Shown piece after piece: positions 25,414 through 33,505 of a DNA stretch of 64,000 nucleotides. Position numbers and translations under genes: made by a program. Below the pieces are notes generated by a model. The model saw only the letters and a program-made list of their open reading frames with translations, had not been told where the DNA came from and made no database searches. The first letter of the stretch is position 1. Each line of letters opens with the position of its first letter. This DNA is from an uncultured Bacteroidales bacterium (lineage in GTDB: Bacteria > Bacteroidota > Bacteroidia > Bacteroidales > P3), in the NCBI GenBank assembly GCA_900316965.1, contig ONEY01000013.1:1-64000 (forward strand), read 5' to 3'.

Positions 25414-27054
25414 GTGGTGGAGTATGTTGGCAACAACTACAAGGGCACCGATATCGTCTATGTCAACAACCCTATCTATGACAAAACCAACAACATTTAC
25501 TCGCTTTTCTTGGCTCGCGACTTTATGGTTGAGGACGACACGCTGCTGCTGGAGTCGGACCTTATCTATGAGCGTAGCGTGGTGGAAAAGCTGCTTGCCG
25601 ACCCTCGCCCTGACTTGGCTCTGGTGGACAAGTATGAGAGCTGGATGGACGGCACGGTGGTGACCCTCGACGAGGATCAGAATATCGTCAACTTCCTCAA
25701 CAAGGAGAAGTTTAGATACAGCGACATCGCCGACTACTACAAGACGGTGAATATCTACAAGTTTAGCCGCGAGTTCTCGACCTCGCAGTATGTGCCTTTC
25801 CTCAACGCCTACTGCACCGCCTTGGGGCGCAACGAGTACTACGAGCAGGTGCTCAGGGTTATCACTCTGCTGGGCAACACTACCCTCAAGGCGCTCCCTC
25901 TCTCTGGCGAGAAATGGTATGAGATCGACGACATTCAGGACCTCGACATCGCCGAGGGTATGTTTGCCGAAAGCTCGGAGGCTCAATGGCGCGCGGTGTC
26001 GGGTCGCTACGGCGGCTACTGGCGTTATCCTCACATGAAGGATTTCTGCTACCTGGTGAATCCTTATTTCCCGCCTCAGCGTCTGCTCGACGAGATCAAG
26101 GCTTCGTTCGACACCATCATCCGCGAGTACCCCTCGGGTATGTCGGTCAACTGCTTGCTGGCGGCTAAGAACTTCAACGTCCATCAGGACAACATCGTCG
26201 TGGGCAACGGCGCCGCCGAACTTATCAAGGACTTGATGGAGAACATTGTGGGCAACGTAGGCGTGGCTCGCCCCACCTTTGAGGAGTACCCCAACCGCCG
26301 CGACGCGGAGAAGGTGGTGTGGTTTACGCCCGGCAACGACGACTTCCACTATTCGGCGGCCGACTTGATGGATTTCTATGCCGACAAGGAGATCTCGGCG
26401 CTTCTGCTTATCAACCCCGACAATCCTTCGGGCAACTATATCGCTCAGGATGAGGTGATGCGGCTGGTGGAGTGGACAAAGCAAAGGGGCATAATGCTGG
26501 TTTACGACGAGTCGTTTATGGATTTCGCCGACGACAACTATACTTTGATGCGTCAGGACTTTATGGTGCAGTATCCTCATGTCGTCGTCATCAAGAGCAT
26601 AAGCAAAAGCTATGGTGTGCCTGGTTTGCGCCTAGGGGTGCTGGCGTCGGGCAACGTGGAGCTTGTGCGTGGCGTCAAGAAAGGGGTGGCGATATGGAAC
26701 ATCAACTCGTTTGCCGAGTTCTACATGCAGATCTACGAGAAATATGCCAACGACTATGCTGTGGCTTGCCGCCTCTTCAAGGAGGAACGCGAGCTTTTCA
26801 GGCAGGGCTTGAGCCGCATATCGTACCTCAGGGTTGTCCCCTCGGAGGCCAACTACTTCTTGTGTGAGGTGACGTCGCAATATTCGTCGCGCGAGCTCGC
26901 CATACGCCTAATGAAGGATTACAACATCCTCATCAAGGATTGCAGCTCGAAGAAGGCTTTCGACGGCCGCAACTACATACGTCTGGCCATAAGAGACAGG
27001 GCCGACGACCAAATGTTGGTCGACGCCCTCGCCTCGTACGATAAAAGAGTTTGA
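25414..27054 (+). CDS. LicC-like nucleotidyltransferase remainder fused to class I/II aminotransferase
   Basis: 546 residues read from a GTG at 25414; the true start is the ATG at 25283 before a frameshifting deletion. Residues 1 to about 190 finish the nucleotidyltransferase (NPIYDKTNNIYSLFLARDFM, LLLESDLIYE). Residues about 200-546 are a fold-type-I PLP aminotransferase resembling HisC/CobD: NGAAELIKDL, LINPDNPSGNY, VYDESFMDFAD, ISKSYGVPGLRLGVLAS (PLP Lys about 398), IRLAIRD near the end. Cytidylyltransferases of phosphocholine or aminoethylphosphonate fused to aminotransferases occur in surface-polymer clusters. The neighbours (opine-dehydrogenase-like, LicD) agree with making and transferring a phosphorylated amine. 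Confidence 0.85.
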   Translation: MVEYVGNNYKGTDIVYVNNPIYDKTNNIYSLFLARDFMVEDDTLLLESDLIYERSVVEKLLADPRPDLALVDKYESWMDGTVVTLDEDQNIVNFLNKEKFRYSDIADYYKTVNIYKFSREFSTSQYVPFLNAYCTALGRNEYYEQVLRVITLLGNTTLKALPLSGEKWYEIDDIQDLDIAEGMFAESSEAQWRAVSGRYGGYWRYPHMKDFCYLVNPYFPPQRLLDEIKASFDTIIREYPSGMSVNCLLAAKNFNVHQDNIVVGNGAAELIKDLMENIVGNVGVARPTFEEYPNRRDAEKVVWFTPGNDDFHYSAADLMDFYADKEISALLLINPDNPSGNYIAQDEVMRLVEWTKQRGIMLVYDESFMDFADDNYTLMRQDFMVQYPHVVVIKSISKSYGVPGLRLGVLASGNVELVRGVKKGVAIWNINSFAEFYMQIYEKYANDYAVACRLFKEERELFRQGLSRISYLRVVPSEANYFLCEVTSQYSSRELAIRLMKDYNILIKDCSSKKAFDGRNYIRLAIRDRADDQMLVDALASYDKRV

Positions 27055-27059
27055 GAGTT

Positions 27060-27183
27060 TAATAGTTTAAAAAGTATAAGAGTTTAATAGTTTAAAATAG
27101 TTAAGGTTAACGTTAGCGTTAAGGTTAATTTCAACGTTAAGGTTAATTTCAACGTTAAGGTTAACGTTAACGTTAAGGTTTAA
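27060..27183 (+). repeat. GTTAAC-type hexamer array upstream of the opine-dehydrogenase-like gene
   Basis: First AGTTTAATAGTTTAAAA twice, then GTTAAGGTTAACGTTAGCG and TTAAGGTTAATTTCAACG units repeated, ending five bases before the ATG of the next gene. The 6-base period is TTAACG / TTAAGG. Confidence 0.8.
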
Positions 27184-27187
27184 AAGA

Positions 27188-28198
27188 ATGATTCTTACAA
27201 TTGTTGGTGGTGGTGGTTTGGGTCACGTCTGTGCGGCTGTGGCTTCGTCGCAGGGCGACTGTGAGGTGCGCCTCCTTTCGGGGCACCCTCAACGTTGGTG
27301 TGACCACATCTCTGCCGTCGACCCCGACGGAAAAATATACAATGGCGCCATTGCCAAAATATCGTCCGACGCCGCCGAGGTTATCCCCGGCGCCGACATC
27401 GTGCTGCTTTGCCTGCCTGGTTACCTCATAGAGCAAAACATACAAAAGATTGCTCCTTTCCTCGACAAGGGCGCCGCCCTCGGCACCATTGTCAGCAGCA
27501 CGGGCTTCTTCCTCTTCGCACATCGCAACCTCTCCTCCGACGTGCCTCTCTTTGGCTTCCAAAGGGTGCCTTTCATCTCGAGGGTGAAGGAGTACGGACA
27601 TTCGGCTCTGCTGCTGGGGTACAAGAAGGAGGTGGCTTTGGCTGTGGAAAACCACCCCGACGCCGAGTGGCTGAGGGCTCAGATGGAAAGGCTCTTTGTC
27701 ACTCCCGCCAAGCTCTTGGCTAGCTTCTACGAGGCGGCGCTGACCAACTCGAACCCTATCCTGCACACGGGACGCCTGTTCACCATGTGGCACAACTGGG
27801 ACGGCAAACCTTACGACCATCAGATTCTTTTCTACCGCGAATGGGATGTGCCTTCGGCTCAGAAACTTATCGACATGGACGAGGAGTTTATGGCTCTCCT
27901 CGACAAGCTGCCGGTGAGGAAGGGGGTGGTGCCTTCGTTGTTGGAATACTATGAGTCGCACGACGCGCAAAGTCTTACTGACAAGATTAGAAGTATTGTG
28001 CCTTTCCAAACCATCACGGCGCCCATGAAGGTGTCGGGTGGGGGATGGGTGCCCGATTTCGGCAGCCGCTACTTTACCGAGGATTTCCCCTTCGGTTTGA
28101 AGCTGATAAAGGACCTGGCGCTGGAGAACGGCGTGGCGTCTCCCAACATCGACGAGGTGCTGGCTTGGGGCTTGAGTGTGTGTGATGCGAATGTTTGA
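27188..28198 (+). CDS. Opine (octopine/nopaline)-dehydrogenase-like oxidoreductase
   Basis: 336 residues. An N-terminal Rossmann domain (ILTIVGGGGLGHVCAAVASS, NAD(P)-binding Gly loop about 6-12; DIVLLCLPGY) is followed by the all-helical NAD/NADP octopine/nopaline dehydrogenase domain (about 180-320: SNPILHTGRLFTM with the conserved N-P-x-x-H). These enzymes reductively condense an amino acid with a keto acid. Position between the nucleotidyltransferase/aminotransferase gene and a LicD gene suggests it makes an unusual amino-acid or amine group for a surface glycan; substrate unknown. Its start is only five bases after a hexamer repeat array. Confidence 0.85.
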   Translation: MILTIVGGGGLGHVCAAVASSQGDCEVRLLSGHPQRWCDHISAVDPDGKIYNGAIAKISSDAAEVIPGADIVLLCLPGYLIEQNIQKIAPFLDKGAALGTIVSSTGFFLFAHRNLSSDVPLFGFQRVPFISRVKEYGHSALLLGYKKEVALAVENHPDAEWLRAQMERLFVTPAKLLASFYEAALTNSNPILHTGRLFTMWHNWDGKPYDHQILFYREWDVPSAQKLIDMDEEFMALLDKLPVRKGVVPSLLEYYESHDAQSLTDKIRSIVPFQTITAPMKVSGGGWVPDFGSRYFTEDFPFGLKLIKDLALENGVASPNIDEVLAWGLSVCDANV

Positions 28199-28299
28199 TT
28201 TAATGAATATAATAATGTAATAATATAATCCGTTAACGTATCTGTTGGAAATGCCGTCGGGCATTGGACAAAGCCGGGCAACAGCATAAACGGCTCTGT

Positions 28300-28330
28300 C
28301 GGTTAAAGTTAACGTTAACGTTAAGGTTGA
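28300..28330 (+). repeat. Short GTTAAC-type array before LicD gene
   Basis: GGTTAAAGTTAACGTTAACG followed by TTAAGGTTGAA ends five bases before the ATG at 28336, the same placement as the array at 27060-27183. Confidence 0.7.
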
Positions 28331-28335
28331 AAGAT

Positions 28336-29031
28336 ATGAGAGATTTAATTGTTAAGATAGCTCAGAAACTTGGCGTCTACAAGATGCTTGTCGATGTGGA
28401 CACTTATTTCATCGACCGCAAGAAGTTTAAACAGTTCCACAAGTATGGCGTGGAGACTTTCATCAAGATGGACGAGGTGTGCCGCAAGGTCGGCGCTCAA
28501 CTGCTGCCTATCTTCGGCACGGAGTTGGGCCTTTACCGCGACAACGGTTTCATACCCCACGACAACGACATCGACACGGCTATGCTCTTCAGTCAGCGTC
28601 CCGACAACTTGGTGGAGATCATGGCTGAGAATGGCTTCAAGATCGAGACGTCGTACTACATCAAGGGCGACGACAAGCCGCTCATTGAGCAGTACTCGCA
28701 CAATGGGGTGCATGTGGACATCTTCTACCTCTTCGACTACAACGACGACGAATTTTTCTGCTATGTCGTTGAGCGTCACGAGTCGTTGGATTGGAAGTCG
28801 GCCAATCGCACCAATGGCTTCCCTTGCCATATTTGGCCGCTGCCTAAATGCAACTTCGTTGAGCAAGAGTATTTTGGCCACAAATTCTTTATCCCCGAAA
28901 AAACCGAGGATTGGCTGAAGAATGTCTTCGGCGCCAGCTTTATGACTCCCATCAAGGGTTGGAAGATCGGCAGCGAGGAAACCAAGGTGGTGTACCCCAA
29001 CGTCCGTTTGTATAGAAAACAGTATAAATAA
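28336..29031 (+). CDS. LicD/fukutin-like phosphotransferase
   Basis: 231 residues from the ATG at 28336; the longer frame runs through repeat DNA. The LicD core is FGTELGLYRDNGF then PHDNDIDTAM (about 61-84), supplying the catalytic Asp residues, and VHVDIFYLF (about 137-145). LicD proteins move phosphocholine, or related phospho-alcohols, from a CDP carrier to a sugar. This fits the LicC-like gene upstream. The C-terminal region includes EYFGHKFFIPEKTEDWLKNVF, typical for the family. Flanked by repeat arrays on both sides. Confidence 0.88.
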   Translation: MRDLIVKIAQKLGVYKMLVDVDTYFIDRKKFKQFHKYGVETFIKMDEVCRKVGAQLLPIFGTELGLYRDNGFIPHDNDIDTAMLFSQRPDNLVEIMAENGFKIETSYYIKGDDKPLIEQYSHNGVHVDIFYLFDYNDDEFFCYVVERHESLDWKSANRTNGFPCHIWPLPKCNFVEQEYFGHKFFIPEKTEDWLKNVFGASFMTPIKGWKIGSEETKVVYPNVRLYRKQYK

Positions 29032-29412
29032 CCTTAACGTTAACGCTAACGATAACGCTAACGATAACCTTAACGATAACGATAACTTGCTCGCGGACGC
29101 TCGCACTTCTTTTCATTACAGAAAAATTACAGAAAAAACAGAAAAAAACAGAAATTGCTCGCCTGCGGCAAGCGCCTGCGGCAACGCTAACGATAACGCT
29201 AACCTTAACGATAACGCTAACGCTAACGCTAACCTTAACGATAACTTGCTCGCTGACGCTCGCTGCTCTTTTCATTACAGAAAAAAACAGAAAAAAACAG
29301 AAATTGCTCGCCTGCGGCAAGCGCCTTCGGCAACGTTAACGATAACGCTAACCTTAACGCTAACGATAACCTTAACCTTAACGCTAACGTTAACCTTAAC
29401 CTTAACTGTTCT
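29032..29412 (+). repeat. Composite intergenic repeat, two units (copies E/F), with long hexamer arrays
   Basis: Two units in tandem, each with TTGCTCGC(G/T)GACGCTCGC, a TTCATTACAGAAAA tract, CTCGCCTGCGGCAAGCGCC and AACGATAACG / AACCTTAACG hexamers. The arrays at 29032-29085, 29183-29248 and 29333-29410 are the longest in the window. They fill the LicD-glf gap; the frames open across them (LTLTLT, NANLND) are not genes. Confidence 0.85.
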
Positions 29413-29445
29413 TGACGTTAATACTTGAATCTTGAAACTTTAATC

Positions 29446-30561
29446 ATGAAACAATACGATTATATCATTGTCGGAGCTGGTCTTTTTGGCGCTGTCTTCG
29501 CTCATGAGGCCAACGCTCATGGCAAACGCTGCCTCGTCATCGAACGCCGCGGCCACGTCGCCGGCAACTGCTACTCTAAGCGTATCAACGACATCGAGGT
29601 GCATTGGTATGGCGCTCACATCTTCCATACCTCTAACGATAGGGTGTGGAACTTTATGTCGCGTTTCTGCCACTTCAACAACTACGTTAACAGTCCTATC
29701 GCTAACTTCCATGACGAGTTGTACAACTTGCCGTTTAATATGAACACTTTCTGCAAACTTTGGCCGGACGTGATTACTCCTGATCAAGCTAAACGTCGCA
29801 TCGAGGAACAACGCGGCGCCTATGCCCATATCGAGGATCCTGCCAACCTCTACGAGCAGGGCATGAAGCTGGTGGGCGACGACATCTTCCTCAAGCTGGT
29901 GAAGGGCTACTCGGAAAAGCAATGGGGGCGCAAGGCTGAGGATATCCCCGCCTTCGTGCTTCGCCGTCTGCCTCTGCGTTTTACCTTCAACAACAACTAC
30001 TTCAACGACCCTTACCAGGGCATTCCTGTTGAGGGTTATACCGCCCTGGTGGAAAAACTCCTTGATGGGGTGGAGGTGAGGCTCAACACGGATTTCCTTG
30101 CCGACAAGGAGGCGTGGTTGGATATGGCCGACAGGGTCGTATATACGGGCCCTATCGACGCCTATTTCGATTTCTGCCTCGGTAGGCTTGAATACCGCTC
30201 GCTGCGTTTCGACCACAAGCTCTTGGTGGGCGTAGACAACATGCAGGGCAACGCCGTGGTCAACTATACCGACGCTGAAACTCCTTACACTAGGGTTATC
30301 GAACACAAGCATTTTGTGTATGGGTCGCAACCCGATACTGTTGTGTCGTACGAGTACCCCGAGGAGTGGAATCCTTCGTCGGAACCTTACTATCCCATCA
30401 ACAACGAGCGTAACGACAGCCTTTGCCAGCAGTATCGCGACTTGGCCGCGCGGCAGGAGAAGGTGTCTTTCTGCGGTCGCCTGGGCGAGTATAAGTATTA
30501 CGATATGGACAAGGTGGTCGCCTCGGCTTTGAATCACCCTTGGCTGAAGGAATTGGCTTAA
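29446..30561 (+). CDS. glf: UDP-galactopyranose mutase
   Basis: 371 residues from the ATG at 29446. FAD-binding VGAGLFGAVFAHEA (9-22), then VIERRGHVAGNCY, HWYGAHIFHT with the conserved His/Tyr, and LVKGYSEKQWG plus IPVEGYTALVEKLL. The Arg residue of the active site falls in the conserved region TRVIEHKHF. It interconverts UDP-galactopyranose and UDP-galactofuranose, the donor for galactofuranose in LPS or capsule. It closes the accessory surface region; its stop overlaps the converging HAD gene by three bases. Confidence 0.96.
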   Translation: MKQYDYIIVGAGLFGAVFAHEANAHGKRCLVIERRGHVAGNCYSKRINDIEVHWYGAHIFHTSNDRVWNFMSRFCHFNNYVNSPIANFHDELYNLPFNMNTFCKLWPDVITPDQAKRRIEEQRGAYAHIEDPANLYEQGMKLVGDDIFLKLVKGYSEKQWGRKAEDIPAFVLRRLPLRFTFNNNYFNDPYQGIPVEGYTALVEKLLDGVEVRLNTDFLADKEAWLDMADRVVYTGPIDAYFDFCLGRLEYRSLRFDHKLLVGVDNMQGNAVVNYTDAETPYTRVIEHKHFVYGSQPDTVVSYEYPEEWNPSSEPYYPINNERNDSLCQQYRDLAARQEKVSFCGRLGEYKYYDMDKVVASALNHPWLKELA

Positions 30562-31328
30562 TCTATTATGCCGAAATGCTTGAGGGCGTTGTAGATGCCT
30601 TCGCTCTCGGCGTCGTCGGTAACGTAGTCGGCATGGGCTTTCACTATGTCGCTGGCGTTGCCCATGGCTATGCCTGTCTTGGCTAGCTGCAACATCTCTA
30701 TGTCGTTGGCGCCGTCGCCAAAGGCCATGGTGTCGTCGACGGAGATGCCAAAGTGGTCGAGCATGGATTTTATTCCCACGGCTTTGCTTATGTTGCTGGG
30801 TATGATGTCGCTGAAGAGGGGATGCCATCGTGGCATGCGGCAGCCGGGTATCTGTTTCAACGTCTCGGCGTCTTGATGGGCGGGTTGTATGGCTATGAAT
30901 TGGTACACCTCTTTGCCAACAAACTCTTGGATGGGCTTGACGGGGGGCATCTCGAAACCTAGCTGTGCCTGCAAGCTGCGGGCGACGTCGTCGATACGGT
31001 TGATAAACATCTCTTTCTCGGTAAAGCACATCGTCGTTATGCCTTTGGCTGTGGCGTAGTCGAGCCATCGGCGGCTGTCGTCATGGTTGATGGGGCAGCT
31101 TACTATGATGTCGTCGCCGGCAAAGCAGTAGCCGCCGTTGACGGTAATGTATCCGTCGAAGGGTATCGGCATGGGGGGTATGAGCACCATGGGGCGCCCT
31201 GAGGATATGAAGATGCGAACTCCTTTTTGCCGCAGCTGGGCAAGGGCTTGCTGGGTGCCGGGCAGTACTTTGTGGGTCTTGTAGCTTAGCAGGGTGCCGT
31301 CGATGTCGAAGAATATGGCTTTTGTCAT
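30558..31328 (-). CDS. HAD-superfamily (Cof-type) phosphatase
   Basis: 256 residues. HAD motif I FFDIDGTLLS (6-15), motif II ISSGRP (41-46), Lys in motif III (SNISKAVGIKSM), and motif IV AFGDGANDIEML. A Cof-type C2 cap is inserted between motifs II and III. These enzymes dephosphorylate sugar phosphates, FMN or PLP; the substrate cannot be read from the sequence. It converges with glf and is followed upstream by a MATE gene on the same strand (21-base gap), so the pair may share a transcript. Confidence 0.93.
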   Translation of the reverse strand: MTKAIFFDIDGTLLSYKTHKVLPGTQQALAQLRQKGVRIFISSGRPMVLIPPMPIPFDGYITVNGGYCFAGDDIIVSCPINHDDSRRWLDYATAKGITTMCFTEKEMFINRIDDVARSLQAQLGFEMPPVKPIQEFVGKEVYQFIAIQPAHQDAETLKQIPGCRMPRWHPLFSDIIPSNISKAVGIKSMLDHFGISVDDTMAFGDGANDIEMLQLAKTGIAMGNASDIVKAHADYVTDDAESEGIYNALKHFGIID

Positions 31329-31349
31329 TAGTAATTGAGTTTTGGTGAG

Positions 31350-32681
31350 TTAGGATTGCGCTTTGGAGTATACGGCTTTGCGCAGCATTATGCCTTGTCC
31401 TATGCCGCGCGCCGACAGATATACCATGAAGGCGAGCCATAGCATGTTGTTGGTTTGCTCTTGGCTTGTGGTGTCGATCATTTGGCGACCTAGGTAGTAG
31501 ATGGCGAAGAAGAGTGCCGTGGCTACGAACATGCTGTCGCGCATGGTCTTCGACGCCGTGGCGCCGACAAAGATGCCGTCGAAAAGGAAGGCGGCAAAGC
31601 CACACACGGGTACTATGAGTACCCAGAAGAGGTAGGGGTGGGCGGCGTCGATGACGCTTTGCTTGTCGCTGAAGAGGCGCAGAAAGTCTTCGCCGCCAAA
31701 AAAGTAGATGACGGTGAAGAGCAGCGTCAACGTCATCCCCCAGCCTAGGATGTGGCGTACGGCCGACACCAGCGAGCGGCGGTCGCGGGCTCCTATGTAG
31801 CGCCCTACGAGCGATTCGCCGGCATAGGCAAAGCCGTCCATGATGTAGCTGAAGAGGGTGAAGAACTGCAGCAGGAGGGCATCGACGGCGAGTATCTGGT
31901 CGCTGATACGTCCCGACTCGGAGGTGATGAAGGTGAACACGGCGGCGAGGCAGATGGTGCGCAGGAAGATGTCGCCGTTGACGCGGAAGAAGCGTCGCAT
32001 GGAGCTCCATTGCAGGGTGTCGGCAAGAAAGGCTCGGCTCAGGCGTCCTCGGAAGAGTTTGCCGTAGCGGAACACGACGAAGTAGAGCCCTACCGTCAAT
32101 CCGCTGTATTGTGCTATGACGGTGCCTAGCGCCACTCCTCGTATGTCCCAATGGAAGACGATGACAAAGAGGAGGCTGCAGATGATGTTGACGACGTTGA
32201 TGAAGATGGCTATCCACATGGGTAGCTTGGAATTCTGCATTCCTATAAACCACCCTTTTATGGCGTAGAGCCCTAATGTCGCCGGCGCCGCCCAGATACG
32301 CACAAAGAAGTAGCTGAGGGCTAGGGCGATGACGTTGTGGCTGCCGTTGAAGATGGCTTCCGACAATAGGGCTATGGGGTATTGCAAGGCTATGAGGGTG
32401 AGGGCGATGGCGATGGCTATGGCGAAGGCTCGCAAAAAGACGCGCACCGCCTCGTCGAGGCGGCGCGAGCCATAGGCTTGGGCGGTAAAGCCGCTGGTGC
32501 CCATGCGTAGAAAGCCAAAGTTCCAATAGATGAGATTGAAGATCTGTGTCCCTATGGCGATGGCACCTATATGGTTTTCGCTGAGATGTCCTACAATCGA
32601 TGTGTCTACCATGCCTAATAGGGGCACGGTGATGTTGGTGATGATGTTGGGTAGCGCTAGCTTTAGTATTTTGCGGTTCAC
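31350..32681 (-). CDS. MATE-family efflux transporter
   Basis: 443 residues, mostly hydrophobic, with about 12 membrane helices. The start ILKLALPNIITNITVPLLGMVDTSIVG and GTSGFTAQAYG are typical for DinF-type MATE proteins; the second half begins near SMRRFFRVNGDIFLRT. They export drugs or metabolites by Na+ or H+ antiport across the inner membrane. Followed at 32691 by the Omp28 gene end only 10 bases away. Confidence 0.94.
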   Translation of the reverse strand: MNRKILKLALPNIITNITVPLLGMVDTSIVGHLSENHIGAIAIGTQIFNLIYWNFGFLRMGTSGFTAQAYGSRRLDEAVRVFLRAFAIAIAIALTLIALQYPIALLSEAIFNGSHNVIALALSYFFVRIWAAPATLGLYAIKGWFIGMQNSKLPMWIAIFINVVNIICSLLFVIVFHWDIRGVALGTVIAQYSGLTVGLYFVVFRYGKLFRGRLSRAFLADTLQWSSMRRFFRVNGDIFLRTICLAAVFTFITSESGRISDQILAVDALLLQFFTLFSYIMDGFAYAGESLVGRYIGARDRRSLVSAVRHILGWGMTLTLLFTVIYFFGGEDFLRLFSDKQSVIDAAHPYLFWVLIVPVCGFAAFLFDGIFVGATASKTMRDSMFVATALFFAIYYLGRQMIDTTSQEQTNNMLWLAFMVYLSARGIGQGIMLRKAVYSKAQS

Positions 32682-32690
32682 TTGTCGTCG

Positions 32691-33467
32691 CTAATGCCGC
32701 ACGGGGTTGGCTTGGGTGTAGGTGAAGCGTGCCTTGCGGCAGGTGCCGGCTTGGCCGTTGGCGTCGATGTCGGCTCCCCACAGGTCGGTGATGACGTCGC
32801 GCAGGATGTGGTTGTGAACGTATCCGGCGCTGTCGCTGTGGTTGGGCATCTTTTGGGTGGCGATGATGCCGTCTTCGATAAGGACGAGGGTCAACGTCTG
32901 TTTGCCGTCGAGGGTGGCAAGGTACTCGAGGTTGACATCGATGTCGACTCCGGCGTCGCCGTGGTTGGCGCTAATGGCGAGGGCGACAGAGGGGGCGGCG
33001 GCAAGGGCTTCGTCGATTTGGGTGCTGACGCCTCCCACAGGATTGAAGCGCTCCCAGCCATTGCCCGAGGGCTTGCGGTTGACTAGGGCCATGGGATATT
33101 CGCCGGCTCCAAATACACCAAGGGCGTTGCTCCACGCGTTGCCGTCGTCACTACGCATGTCGGGGCTTTCGCCAATGGGTCTCTGCAACGTGTTGGAGTC
33201 GTGTATGGCGACGACAACGAGTTTGTCGCCATACTGCGAGCTGGCGGCGGCTATGACTTGGTCGGCGGTGGGACAGTTGTTGCATCGCACTCCGGTATAC
33301 TTCTCGAGGAAGGCTCGCTGGCTGTGGTCGGCAACGGCGTCGCCGTCAAACCACTCTCCCGAGGCCCCGGAGTAGACAATATAGTTGTTCTCGTCGATTT
33401 TGTCGCAGCTGATGGCCGCTGCCGACACGATGGCGAGCATTAATATGTTTCGGATTATTTTTTTCAT
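32691..33467 (-). CDS. Omp28-related outer-membrane lipoprotein
   Basis: 258 residues from the ATG at 33465-33467; the longer frame is a shadow. Lipoprotein signal MKKIIRNILMLAIVSAAAISC. The Omp28 signature is seen as FLEKYTGVRCNNCPTADQVI, a thioredoxin-like CxxC (CNNC), with VVVAIHD after it and VEDGIIATQK-like sequence late. In Bacteroidales it is encoded with a TlpA-type thioredoxin and a DUF6029 barrel, as in the two genes upstream here. It may work in folding or redox at the outer membrane. Confidence 0.88.
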   Translation of the reverse strand: MKKIIRNILMLAIVSAAAISCDKIDENNYIVYSGASGEWFDGDAVADHSQRAFLEKYTGVRCNNCPTADQVIAAASSQYGDKLVVVAIHDSNTLQRPIGESPDMRSDDGNAWSNALGVFGAGEYPMALVNRKPSGNGWERFNPVGGVSTQIDEALAAAPSVALAISANHGDAGVDIDVNLEYLATLDGKQTLTLVLIEDGIIATQKMPNHSDSAGYVHNHILRDVITDLWGADIDANGQAGTCRKARFTYTQANPVRH

Positions 33468-33505
33468 GGTTTGTGTTGTTTTTGGTGTCGTGTGGCTGCG
33501 ACATG

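Noticed and set aside
25147-26580. 477-codon minus-strand frame
   Set aside because: It lies antisense to the aminotransferase gene and has no homologous motifs; typical GC-skewed shadow frame.
27100-27183. Telomere-like end because of GGTTAA-type runs
   Set aside because: The runs lie between intact genes on both sides and occur many times within the segment, so it is not a chromosome end.
29032-29412. CRISPR array
   Set aside because: Units are not separated by unique spacers of even length; the repeats are direct hexamers and composite blocks and no cas gene is near.
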